From assembly GCA_002163155.1 (NCBI GenBank), contig MAAO01000006.1, forward strand, positions 1,364,001 to 1,428,000: a stretch of 64,000 bases of DNA, read 5' to 3'. The notes below the pieces were generated by a model. It did no database searches and was not told where the DNA came from. It saw nothing but the letters and a program-made list of their open reading frames with translations. Of this stretch, positions 8,028-15,843 are shown piece after piece. This stretch comes from Halobacteriovorax marinus. GTDB taxonomy: Bacteria > Bdellovibrionota > Bacteriovoracia > Bacteriovoracales > Bacteriovoracaceae. The number at the start of each line of letters is the position of its first letter. The first letter of the stretch is position 1. The translations under genes and the position numbers were made by a program.

Positions 8028-8520
8028 GGGTTTTCATTTGTTCATAACGTTGACAATCACCACTATTGCCAAAAGAGCAAGATTTTCTATCTAGGCTTGC
8101 TTGATCTCGTAAGATCTGTTGAATTTTAAGCTTACTAGTGTTTTGTCTTAATGCTATTATTAACTCTCTAAAGTTAATAGCAGCTAAGCCTACATAGCCT
8201 CTGTTCTTATTCTTTTTAAGTACTTCATTTGCAAAAGATTTAGCTGATTCAAAACTTCCCTGGTCCATCATTCTATAGATTGTTATAGAGCAGAGATCCT
8301 GATAATTAATTCTGCATACCTTTTTACTAACATTGATACTTTCTTCAAGATTACCAGAATCCTCTAACAGGTCCGTGTACTTCATACATGAAGATGTCAT
8401 TCCTTTGTCACAATCACTTGAAAATTTAACTAGATTTTCATGAAAACTGGCCGCATAAGAATTAATGGTAAAAAGAAAAATAAAAGAAGTAATTGCTATT
8501 TTAATCACTTTAGCCTCCAT
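8014..8520 (-). CDS. Secreted Sel1/TPR-like protein (copy 1)
   Basis: 168 residues with a signal peptide (IAITSFIFLFTINSYAAS) and helical repeat-like segments with paired cysteines (SSDCDKGMTSSCMKYTDLLE; KKVCRINYQDLC; KSCSFGNSGDCQRYEQM). The pattern 'C-x2-G-x3-SC' resembles Sel1-type repeats. It probably sits in the periplasm or is exported; the partner is unknown. An identical second copy lies at 8996-9502. Confidence 0.75.
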   Translation of the reverse strand: MEAKVIKIAITSFIFLFTINSYAASFHENLVKFSSDCDKGMTSSCMKYTDLLEDSGNLEESINVSKKVCRINYQDLCSITIYRMMDQGSFESAKSFANEVLKKNKNRGYVGLAAINFRELIIALRQNTSKLKIQQILRDQASLDRKSCSFGNSGDCQRYEQMKTLTFL

Positions 8521-8611
8521 GACTATCTGGATAATTGTATCTTCTACTGACGAGAAATAAAAGTGTGAAAGGTAAGCTTCTAGAACTTGGACGGGTTGGG
8601 TAATAATTGCT

Positions 8612-8752
8612 TACCTAAGAAGATTGGAGAGTCCTTCTCCTTTTTGATTATTTTAACATAATTCTGACTTATATTATTAATAAAAAGGTTAGTGGTAGGG
8701 GAGAGTGTTACTTTAAATTTCTTGAATAAGGTGTTTAATTCGTCCTATCCTT
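8612..8752 (+). repeat. Dispersed repeat R6 (identical group)
   Basis: 141 bp, identical to R4, R5, R7 and R8. It closes the first copy of the duplicated cassette. Confidence 0.95.
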
Positions 8753-8754
8753 GA

Positions 8755-9009
8755 ACTGACACAGGTGGAACAGGCTCAGGCGGAACGGACACAGGTGGAA
8801 CAGGCTCAGGTGGAACTGACACAGGTACTGGAGAGAAGCCGAAACTTAACCCTCCTTGGCCTGTTACTGGAGATAAAGATACAGATGAAAGAAATAAATC
8901 AATTTATTATTTGAATTCAGTCAACCCTCGTAGCCTTTGGTTGAGGTATGAAAAATTTGTACCTACAACAATTCAAGGTCCAAGAACTATTGGTCCTAGA
9001 GGAAGGTAA
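8755..9009 (+). pseudogene. Glycine/threonine-rich protein, 3' fragment (copy 2)
   Basis: Identical duplicate of 7773-8027, again starting directly at a repeat edge (R6). Confidence 0.6.
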
Positions 9010-9502
9010 GGGTTTTCATTTGTTCATAACGTTGACAATCACCACTATTGCCAAAAGAGCAAGATTTTCTATCTAGGCTTGCTTGATCTCGTAAGATCTG
9101 TTGAATTTTAAGCTTACTAGTGTTTTGTCTTAATGCTATTATTAACTCTCTAAAGTTAATAGCAGCTAAGCCTACATAGCCTCTGTTCTTATTCTTTTTA
9201 AGTACTTCATTTGCAAAAGATTTAGCTGATTCAAAACTTCCCTGGTCCATCATTCTATAGATTGTTATAGAGCAGAGATCCTGATAATTAATTCTGCATA
9301 CCTTTTTACTAACATTGATACTTTCTTCAAGATTACCAGAATCCTCTAACAGGTCCGTGTACTTCATACATGAAGATGTCATTCCTTTGTCACAATCACT
9401 TGAAAATTTAACTAGATTTTCATGAAAACTGGCCGCATAAGAATTAATGGTAAAAAGAAAAATAAAAGAAGTAATTGCTATTTTAATCACTTTAGCCTCC
9501 AT
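8996..9502 (-). CDS. Secreted Sel1/TPR-like protein (copy 2)
   Basis: Protein identical to the product of 8014-8520, with the same upstream region. No silent differences were noticed, so the duplication is recent or is kept uniform by recombination. Confidence 0.75.
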   Translation of the reverse strand: MEAKVIKIAITSFIFLFTINSYAASFHENLVKFSSDCDKGMTSSCMKYTDLLEDSGNLEESINVSKKVCRINYQDLCSITIYRMMDQGSFESAKSFANEVLKKNKNRGYVGLAAINFRELIIALRQNTSKLKIQQILRDQASLDRKSCSFGNSGDCQRYEQMKTLTFL

Positions 9503-9593
9503 GACTATCTGGATAATTGTATCTTCTACTGACGAGAAATAAAAGTGTGAAAGGTAAGCTTCTAGAACTTGGACGGGTTGGGTAATAATTGCT

Positions 9594-9734
9594 TACCTAA
9601 GAAGATTGGAGAGTCCTTCTCCTTTTTGATTATTTTAACATAATTCTGACTTATATTATTAATAAAAAGGTTAGTGGTAGGGGAGAGTGTTACTTTAAAT
9701 TTCTTGAATAAGGTGTTTAATTCGTCCTATCCTT
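9594..9734 (+). repeat. Dispersed repeat R7 (identical group)
   Basis: 141 bp, identical to R4, R5, R6 and R8. In the gap from 9788 to 9942 I see only the start region of the fragment below, an A6G7 homopolymer near 9835-9848, and the promoter region of the epimerase gene. Confidence 0.95.
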
Positions 9735-9787
9735 GCATTTGTACTAAGGCACATTAAAGTGGCCATTGTGATAGCTAATAATTTCAT
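9735..9787 (-). pseudogene. Signal-peptide fragment of a secreted protein, cut at R7
   Basis: A minus-strand ATG with a good AAGGGGAA ribosome site encodes MKLLAITMATLMCLSTNA, a complete signal peptide. The sequence then runs straight into the right end of R7. The rest of the gene is missing. This is a gene cut on its 3' side at a repeat edge. Confidence 0.7.
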
Positions 9788-9942
9788 AAAATTCCCCTTT
9801 CCTCTCATGTAACATACCAGCTATTTTTATTTAGAAAAAAGGGGGGGATTTGTAAAAAATATTCGGTTTATCGAATACGGAAAAATATGTCATTTTAGAT
9901 GCTTAGGTTGTGAGAGAAAGAGAAATTATTTAGAATAAAGGC

Positions 9943-10851
9943 ATGAAAAAAGAAATACTCATATTTGGTGGAACTCAGTACGTCGGGAAGGCGCTTATTA
10001 ATCTTCTACACGCAAAAGGTTACGATATAACCATTGCAACACGTGGAAGCTTTCCTATCCCTCTTGGAGAGAATGTAAAGCACGTAAAGCTTGATCGCTA
10101 CGATGTGAGTACTTTTCCGGAGAGTGTTGATAGAGAGTGGGACTTAGTTATTGATCAGCTTTCACTCTTTGGTGAGGACGCTAAGATCGTCGCTGACTTC
10201 TTTAAAAGGAAGGCCAAGCACTTTATCGTGATAAGTAGCTCGGCAGTCTATGATGAGTCGCTAGATGCTTCTGAAGAGCAATTCGATCCTATGACCTATA
10301 AGTTAAATTTAAAGCCTGACGAGGATAGACCCGAAGTCGTTCACGGCGGTGAGAGTTATAGAGAAGGTAAGAGGGCCACGGAAGCTTATTACATGCAAAA
10401 TGTAGAGAGTTGTACTCTTGTGCGTTTTCCGCAAATCTTTGGAATCAATGATCTCTCTAATAGACTCCTTGAAGTTATAATTTGTATTAAAAATGAAAAA
10501 GAAATTCCCACCACAAATGATACAAAGAAATGTTCTCTTATTCACTCAAGAGACGCTGCAAGATTTCTTTCATGGATTGTTGATCATCCCTTTCATGGGC
10601 CTATTAATGCTTCTTCACTAGGAAGTGAAGATATCTATAGTCTCGTAGAAAAGCTTGGGGGAAGTCGTGATCTTATTAAGAAGAATAAAGAGAAGGATCT
10701 CTCTATTTTTGTGGGTAATGAAGTGCTTTTAAATACTGATATGGCGAAGAAGAAGGGATTTATCTTTGAAGAGAATAGTATTTGGTTGGATGAGGTGAGT
10801 CGCATTTGGAGATACTACATAGGGTATATTCAAGATTTTAAAGAAGTATGA
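9943..10851 (+). CDS. NAD-dependent epimerase/dehydratase family protein
   Basis: 302 residues, extended SDR fold. The dinucleotide-binding motif GGTQYVGKAL is at residues 9-18, ISSSAVYD forms the catalytic-serine strand, and YREGK (about residue 139) matches the Y-x3-K active site. The C-terminal part fits substrate binding. The substrate is unknown; such short GGT-x-(F/Y)-VG proteins include sugar epimerases and reductases. It overlaps the following transporter gene by 4 bp (ATGA), so the two form an operon. Confidence 0.85.
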   Translation: MKKEILIFGGTQYVGKALINLLHAKGYDITIATRGSFPIPLGENVKHVKLDRYDVSTFPESVDREWDLVIDQLSLFGEDAKIVADFFKRKAKHFIVISSSAVYDESLDASEEQFDPMTYKLNLKPDEDRPEVVHGGESYREGKRATEAYYMQNVESCTLVRFPQIFGINDLSNRLLEVIICIKNEKEIPTTNDTKKCSLIHSRDAARFLSWIVDHPFHGPINASSLGSEDIYSLVEKLGGSRDLIKKNKEKDLSIFVGNEVLLNTDMAKKKGFIFEENSIWLDEVSRIWRYYIGYIQDFKEV

Positions 10852-12029
10852 ATAAAAAGAAATTAGAAAATAACATAAAGAAATTCTACCTTCACCGCAT
10901 TCTATCAGGGATGTTCTTTGCGGTGCCTATCATGGTGCTTTTTTGGCAAGAGAATGGGCTTTCACTAACTGAAGTCATGCTCTTGCAATCTCTCTTTGCT
11001 ATCGTGACAGTTGTTCTTGAAATTCCCACGGGATACTTTGCAGATGTGAAGGGAAGAAGAAAGACTCTCTTTTATTCAGCGGTCTCAACAAGTATCGCCA
11101 TATCAATTTATAGTTTCGCTGAGAGTTTTCTACACTTTGCCATAGGAGAAGTTTTCTTTGCCTTAGCCGTCTCTCTTTCCTCTGGGACATTGTCGGCCTT
11201 AGTGTTTGATTCTCTACAGGATTTAGGTCGAACCCACGAGTATCCAAAGATTTGGGGTAATTCCATCTTCTATGGAATGATCTCTCTCGCTCTATCAAAT
11301 GCTGTTGGAGGATTTATTGGAGAAGTGAATTTGAGGTATGCCCTCTTTGCTTCAGTTCCTGCTTTTCTGCTACTCATTCCCGTGGCTCTTTCCATGGAAG
11401 AGCCCAGAAAACATAAAGACATTGTGAAAGAAGGCTATACACAAGAGCTCATACGAATCATGAAATTCGCCTTGGTGGAAAATAAGAAACTTCGCTGGAT
11501 TATCATCTACTCAGGTATTGTCTATGCTTTCAATCAGTCTGCTCTTTGGTTGTATCAACCTTATTTTAAATTAACGGGACTTGAGGTCGCTCACTTTGGA
11601 ATAGTGTTTGCGAGTTTTCAATTGGTCTCAGGATTTTCCTCTAAGTATGCCCATAGTATTGAGAGGAAGTTGGGACAGAAGTATTCTCTCGCCATGCTCA
11701 TCATTCTTGTGTCAGCAAGTTACTTCCTAATGCATCACTTTGTTTATCTCTTTAGCTTTTCATTTTGCTTCATTCAGCAATTTGTAAGGGGATTCAAAAA
11801 AGCTGTTGTGAATGATTATATCAATCAACTTGCCACCTCAAATATTAGGGCGACGATACTTTCTCTAGAGAGTTTTGCCAGTAGACTTCTCTATGCTGCG
11901 ATTGTTCCTGTGGTGGGGTGGGTTGCTGATATTTATACTCTTTCACAGGCGCTTCTCATTTTAGGGAGTACTGCTCTTGTTTCTGGAATAGTTATCTTTG
12001 CCTTTCTACGTAAGTTTAAGATCTTTTAA
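10848..12029 (+). CDS. MFS transporter
   Basis: 393 residues with about 12 hydrophobic segments. The loop motif G-x3-D-x2-G-R-(R/K) typical of major facilitator proteins is present as GYFADVKGRRKTLFYS near residues 62-77. It resembles small drug/metabolite efflux MFS proteins. It is translationally coupled to the epimerase gene, so export of a modified metabolite is possible but not shown. Both genes look intact and are codon-typical, unlike the fragments around them. Confidence 0.88.
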   Translation: MNKKKLENNIKKFYLHRILSGMFFAVPIMVLFWQENGLSLTEVMLLQSLFAIVTVVLEIPTGYFADVKGRRKTLFYSAVSTSIAISIYSFAESFLHFAIGEVFFALAVSLSSGTLSALVFDSLQDLGRTHEYPKIWGNSIFYGMISLALSNAVGGFIGEVNLRYALFASVPAFLLLIPVALSMEEPRKHKDIVKEGYTQELIRIMKFALVENKKLRWIIIYSGIVYAFNQSALWLYQPYFKLTGLEVAHFGIVFASFQLVSGFSSKYAHSIERKLGQKYSLAMLIILVSASYFLMHHFVYLFSFSFCFIQQFVRGFKKAVVNDYINQLATSNIRATILSLESFASRLLYAAIVPVVGWVADIYTLSQALLILGSTALVSGIVIFAFLRKFKIF

Positions 12030-12097
12030 TTGCCTTTAACATCCCGAAATTATATAGATATTCGATAAATAATACATCTGTACTTAAATAATAGTAC

Positions 12098-12238
12098 TAC
12101 CTAAGAAGATTGGAGAGTCCTTCTCCTTTTTGATTATTTTAACATAATTCTGACTTATATTATTAATAAAAAGGTTAGTGGTAGGGGAGAGTGTTACTTT
12201 AAATTTCTTGAATAAGGTGTTTAATTCGTCCTATCCTT
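12098..12238 (+). repeat. Dispersed repeat R8 (identical group)
   Basis: 141 bp, identical to R4-R7, followed directly by a truncated ORF6N gene. Confidence 0.95.
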
Positions 12239-12240
12239 AA

Positions 12241-12594
12241 CGTTTTCCTGAGGACTTTATGTTCCGAATTAGTCCTGAGGAGCATGAATCTTTGAGGTCA
12301 CAGTTTGTGACCTCAAACGAGGGAAGAGGTGGTCGAAGGTACCAGCCTCATGTTTTTACAGAGAATGGAGTAGCAATGCTCTCCAGTATATTGAAAAGTG
12401 AGACCGCAATAGATGTAAATATCGCTATTATGAGGACTTTTACACAGCTTAGGAGCTTTATGATGCTGGAGAAGGAGCTTGTAACTAGAATGAGTAGTCT
12501 GGAGATGAATACTGCTGAAGTATTCAAAGTTGTATTTGAAAAACTTGATTCGTTGGATGAGCAATTACCTAGTTTTAAGAAGGATAGAGTTTAG
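12241..12594 (+). pseudogene. ORF6N-domain (phage antirepressor-like) protein, N-terminus missing
   Basis: Codons RFPEDFMFRISPEEHESL begin directly after a TAA formed by the end of R8. Then come YQPHVFTENGVAMLSSIL and ETAIDVNIAIMRTFTQLRSF, the typical body of the ORF6N domain, and a helical C-terminus. The conserved N-terminal ~60 residues of ORF6N are missing. An internal ATG at 12259 could start a 111-residue product, but half of the DNA-binding domain would be absent. Confidence 0.8.
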
Positions 12595-12757
12595 ATTGGT
12601 TTAGGGGGGGATGAGTAAGCTAAGATTGTTTTCTAGACAGTTTTATAGATTGATGGAAGAATTATTCCGAAGTTTATATTCACTTTAAAGGGGAAGTCCT
12701 AGTCAGATGGCTTAGCCTACATCATTTAGGAAAAGCTTGTGGAGATAGTTATTTGAT

Positions 12758-13519
12758 ATGAAACAATTAGTGATAGGAGTATTTATTGGTTTAGCTGTGG
12801 GTCTATATTTTGGACAAAAGTCCAGTCCAGTTATTCAGCCTAAAAATACAAGCCTAAAGGGTAATATTAAAAAAGAGATATTATCAAAACCTTCCAGAAA
12901 TTTACTTAAAGCGAAAACAAGAGAAGTCACTCTCTCTCAAGACCAACATCGCTTTGTCGAAGAAGATCATATAACTGCAGAATTGCAAAAAATCGATGAA
13001 GCTACTTCATCAGAATCATATGAGATATATAAAGATCTATACCGAAGCTATCCAAAGTCTAAGACTGTATTAGAGCAGTACTCTAGTTTCTTAGTAAGAT
13101 CTAAGAAATGGACAGAAGCAATCTCTACTCTTAAAAAATGTGTTAAAAACTATCCTTCTTCAGAAGTATGCCAAGCAAACTTAGTCAATACTCTTCAACA
13201 AAAAGGAAATAAGAAAGATCAGCTAGAGGCGATTGAGAATTGCCTTGATGTTAATCATAAGAATGTAGCATGTCTTAATTCTTATGCTAATTATTCTTTG
13301 AGGTACGGTGATTATAAAAATGCATTAAAATTTTTTAAAGAAATGTTTATAGTAAATGGTCAGGGGCTGATAACTTTTGAAGAGCGTTATATAGAATATG
13401 GAATGGGGTTATCTTATCGAGGGCTGGGAAAACTTGATCGGGCTAAAGATTATTTCAAATTATCATGTCAGTCGAATTTGCAAACAGCGTGTAGGGAATT
13501 AGAACAACTTGATTTGTAA
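12758..13519 (+). CDS. Membrane-anchored TPR protein
   Basis: 253 residues with an N-terminal transmembrane anchor (LVIGVFIGLAVGLYFG), a basic linker, and helical TPR-like repeats from about residue 85 (YEIYKDLYRSYPKSKTVLEQ, KWTEAISTLKKCVKNYPSSE, DYKNALKFFKEMF, GLGKLDRAKDYFKLSCQ). TPRs are scaffolds for protein contacts. It stands alone between two truncated genes in the R8-R9 unit. Confidence 0.75.
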   Translation: MKQLVIGVFIGLAVGLYFGQKSSPVIQPKNTSLKGNIKKEILSKPSRNLLKAKTREVTLSQDQHRFVEEDHITAELQKIDEATSSESYEIYKDLYRSYPKSKTVLEQYSSFLVRSKKWTEAISTLKKCVKNYPSSEVCQANLVNTLQQKGNKKDQLEAIENCLDVNHKNVACLNSYANYSLRYGDYKNALKFFKEMFIVNGQGLITFEERYIEYGMGLSYRGLGKLDRAKDYFKLSCQSNLQTACRELEQLDL

Positions 13520-13538
13520 AAAAATCCGCTAGGCTCAG

Positions 13539-13904
13539 TTATTGAACTACAAAATATAAAGAACTAAGAAGTAGACTCGCCATTAAAAAATTAAATCTCT
13601 TCAGCATTACCTGATTACTTAAAATTTTTCTGATTTGTTTTCCTAGAAGTACCCAAGTACTTACGGAAGGAAGATTCACAACTCCAAAAATGAGAGCGAC
13701 TTTTATGATCTCTTGAAAGGTATTTTCGGGAGCATATAAAGTTATAGCTGTTAGGGCCATAGTCCATGCCTTTGGATTTACCCACTGAAATAGGGCCGCT
13801 TGTTTGAATGTTAGTGGTTTTGTTCTAGTGGTATTGTCTTTGTTCGTAGATGTAGAGACTGCAATTTTGTAAGATAGGTAGACAAGGTAGCTAATGCTAA
13901 CTAT
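13539..13904 (-). pseudogene. LysE/RhtB-family exporter, C-terminal fragment cut at R9
   Basis: The minus-strand frame opens at the left end of R9 (its TAG is the first upstream stop) and encodes SYLVYLSYKIA, then FKQAALFQWVNPKAWTMALT. That is the hallmark block of LysE/RhtB amino-acid exporters. Two more membrane segments follow, and a stop at 13539. About 80 N-terminal residues are missing. The R8-R9 unit therefore carries a cut gene at both ends. Confidence 0.82.
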
Positions 13905-14041
13905 CTAAGATAGTGGGAGAGTTCTTCTCCAATTCATTCTAATTAAGATATTTTTTTATGATCTGTTATGAGTGTTGCTTCATATAGAGGAGTTTTGTAC
14001 TTTGGATTATTGGGGAAAGGTGGTTAATTCGTCCTATCCTT
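13902..14041 (+). repeat. Dispersed repeat R9
   Basis: Full length, with the central third diverged; the ends tatctaag and ggttaattcgtcctatcctt are well kept. From 14042 to 14228 I see nothing recognisable. Confidence 0.85.
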
Positions 14042-14229
14042 TTTGTTCTTATAGTTGGTTTTCATTATTTGTCCTCATATCGTGAAATTAATAATACGAA
14101 GGATATGTACGGTTGAAATTTTAAATTGTTTAGAAGAAAGTTACACGGGCATACGATTGTCATAAAATTAGCTAGTTACGCGCACTTTTGTAAGATGATT
14201 ATATCTAAGGCCAGCATAGACATAGAAAC

Positions 14230-14274
14230 TTTACATTTAAATAATAGCGTATATATGCTAGTATTCTAAGGAGG
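14230..14274 (+). promoter_or_regulatory. Probable promoter and ribosome site of the 14283 operon
   Basis: TTTACA (14230-14235), a 16-base spacer, then TATATG (14252-14257), followed by a strong AAGGAGG (14268-14274) eight bases before the ATG. Confidence 0.45.
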
Positions 14275-14282
14275 ACAAACTA

Positions 14283-14780
14283 ATGGAAAATGATCTTATT
14301 GCAATATTTAAAGAATTAGACAAATGGATAGAAGATATGAATGAGCAGTCTTTGACTGAAGGTTTCAACTTTAATCCTAATTGTAGCATTACGATCCTTG
14401 GTCAAATGGGCCTTCTTGTTGATGAGGAGATTGCTATTCAATTAAATCCTGTAGCTACTGTTGACCTTGATGCTTGGGTTAAAAGTGAGTCTAGTATTAC
14501 ACAAGAGCTTAAGTCTCTACTTTCAAAAAATGGACTAATCCTAGATGAGCTCAGTAATGAGATTTGGTTACCAGAAGAGTATGAAGTTGAAGACTTTTAT
14601 ATCTCAGATAGAATTACTTGCTTAAAAGTAAAACCATTATACCTTTTAGTAAGTAAGGCCATAAAAGCTAAAGAAAAAAATAGAATTCTAGTTAAAGAAG
14701 CAATTGGTATCTTTAAAGAAGAATTGGTTGATATGATAATAAAGTACGGTGGTGATCCTAGCTACTTTATCAATGGATAG
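14283..14780 (+). CDS. Nucleotidyltransferase-like protein, probable toxin-antitoxin partner
   Basis: 165 residues, acidic. The segment ILGQMGLLVDEEIAIQLNPV, followed by TVDLDAW, resembles the G-x-D-x-D core of DUF6036/AbiEii-like nucleotidyltransferase proteins. LKVKPLYLLVSKAIKAKEKN matches their C-terminal helix. It is followed after 3 bp by a ribbon-helix-helix protein, so the pair looks like an operon of toxin-antitoxin type. The assignment rests on short motifs. Confidence 0.55.
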   Translation: MENDLIAIFKELDKWIEDMNEQSLTEGFNFNPNCSITILGQMGLLVDEEIAIQLNPVATVDLDAWVKSESSITQELKSLLSKNGLILDELSNEIWLPEEYEVEDFYISDRITCLKVKPLYLLVSKAIKAKEKNRILVKEAIGIFKEELVDMIIKYGGDPSYFING

Positions 14781-14783
14781 GTT

Positions 14784-15317
14784 ATGGAAATTGACTACAA
14801 GAAGCTAGATAGAGATAGAAAGAAAATTGTAAAGATGAAAGAGTCTGATAGGTATCAGAATGTCTTATACTTTCTATATTCAAAAGGATTCTTTAAACTT
14901 GTTAATAAACCAAGGATCATTAGAAATAAGAAAATTGATATCTTAGACATACTCTGGGCTTCAAAAATTGAGCCTAGAATTCTGGAAGTTTTCCCTGCTG
15001 CCTTTATTCATTTTAAATCAAAATTTTCAAATATTGATGCTCTTCCAAAGGGGCTTGAAAAAATTATCAATCAAATTAAGACTAATTCTGATCTAGGACA
15101 TGACTATAAAGGAATTTCCTACATTGATATGAAGAGGTGGAGCAATATCAACCTCTCAGACAAACGCTCAAAGCCTGTTAATGATCAAAAACTTCTAAGA
15201 AGCTTTAAGCTTTCAAAAGAAGTTTTGGAGAAGTTAGAACTTCTTGCAAACGAGAATAAAACAACGAGAACTGAAGTTATTGAAAGCCTCATTATGTCAT
15301 ATAACAAAAGTAGTTAG
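14784..15317 (+). CDS. Protein with C-terminal ribbon-helix-helix domain
   Basis: 177 residues. The last 35 residues (RSFKLSKEVLEKLELLANEN then KTTRTEVIESLIMSY) fit a ribbon-helix-helix DNA-binding domain. The N-terminal 130 residues are basic and unrecognised. It lies 3 bp after the nucleotidyltransferase-like gene, so it may be the antitoxin or operon repressor. Confidence 0.65.
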   Translation: MEIDYKKLDRDRKKIVKMKESDRYQNVLYFLYSKGFFKLVNKPRIIRNKKIDILDILWASKIEPRILEVFPAAFIHFKSKFSNIDALPKGLEKIINQIKTNSDLGHDYKGISYIDMKRWSNINLSDKRSKPVNDQKLLRSFKLSKEVLEKLELLANENKTTRTEVIESLIMSYNKSS

Positions 15318-15458
15318 TTTCTACTTTTAATATCCTGATTTTGTATTTTTGTACAGGCCGTAAAAATATTCTAATAATTCCAAAAAACCTGATATCATTT
15401 TAATATGTTGAGTTGCTTTGATCGAGATAGGATTAGTTGTTATAGTGCTGAGCTTGAT

Positions 15459-15598
15459 TATCTAAGAAAGTGGGAGAGTTCTTCTCCGTTTTTAATATTT
15501 TAATATGGTTTGTAACGTTTTATTTTAAAAAAGGTTATCTGTAGGGGAGATTAATACTTTAGAATTCTTAAATAAGGTGTTTAATTCGTCCTATCTTT
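15459..15598 (+). repeat. Dispersed repeat R10
   Basis: Full length, well conserved (gtgggagagttcttctccg; ggttatctgtaggggagatt; right end ctatcttt). The gap 15318-15458 before it holds nothing recognisable. Confidence 0.92.
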
Positions 15599-15602
15599 TA
15601 GA

Positions 15603-15695
15603 CTCTATAAAGCAAAAGAAAAAGGCTTCTACGGTCTACAAGCATTTGAGGTAGGCCGTTACCTCTACTTAAAGATCTCTATGTTTTTGATCTAA
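15603..15695 (+). pseudogene. Short C-terminal gene fragment cut at R10
   Basis: A 30-codon frame that is open from the R10 edge: LYKAKEKGFYGLQAFEVGRY, then LYLKISMFLI and a stop. It reads like the end of a real protein, but the family is not recognised. Confidence 0.35.
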
Positions 15696-15725
15696 CTAAT
15701 CGTAATTGCATCTGGGATGCGTTGT

Positions 15726-15759
15726 TAACATGGTTTAATAAGACTTATTAACCATGTTA
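15726..15759. promoter_or_regulatory. Near-perfect inverted repeat upstream of fic
   Basis: Left arm TAACATGGTTTAATAAG and right arm CTTATTAACCATGTTA differ by one missing A. A third TAACATGGTT follows at about 15766-15775. It lies 84 bp before the fic start and could be an operator or a transcript hairpin. The same TAACATGGTT decamer occurs inside several copies of the dispersed repeat (R2, R3, R20). Confidence 0.6.
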
Positions 15760-15843
15760 CTGCTTTAACATGGTTTTATCTCTTCTTTGGACCAGCTTAT
15801 TGTGATAGTCTGAATTAGTAGGTTTTAAAAGAGGGTTATTGAA

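Larger units (their letters stand above)
7771..9734. repeat. Exact tandem duplication of one cassette, 2 x 982 bp
   Basis: Bases 7771-8752 and 8753-9734 appear identical. Each unit is one gene segment plus one complete repeat (R6 or R7). The duplication borders fall exactly at the right end of the repeat, as expected for recombination between neighbouring repeats or for re-insertion of an excised unit. Confidence 0.95.
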
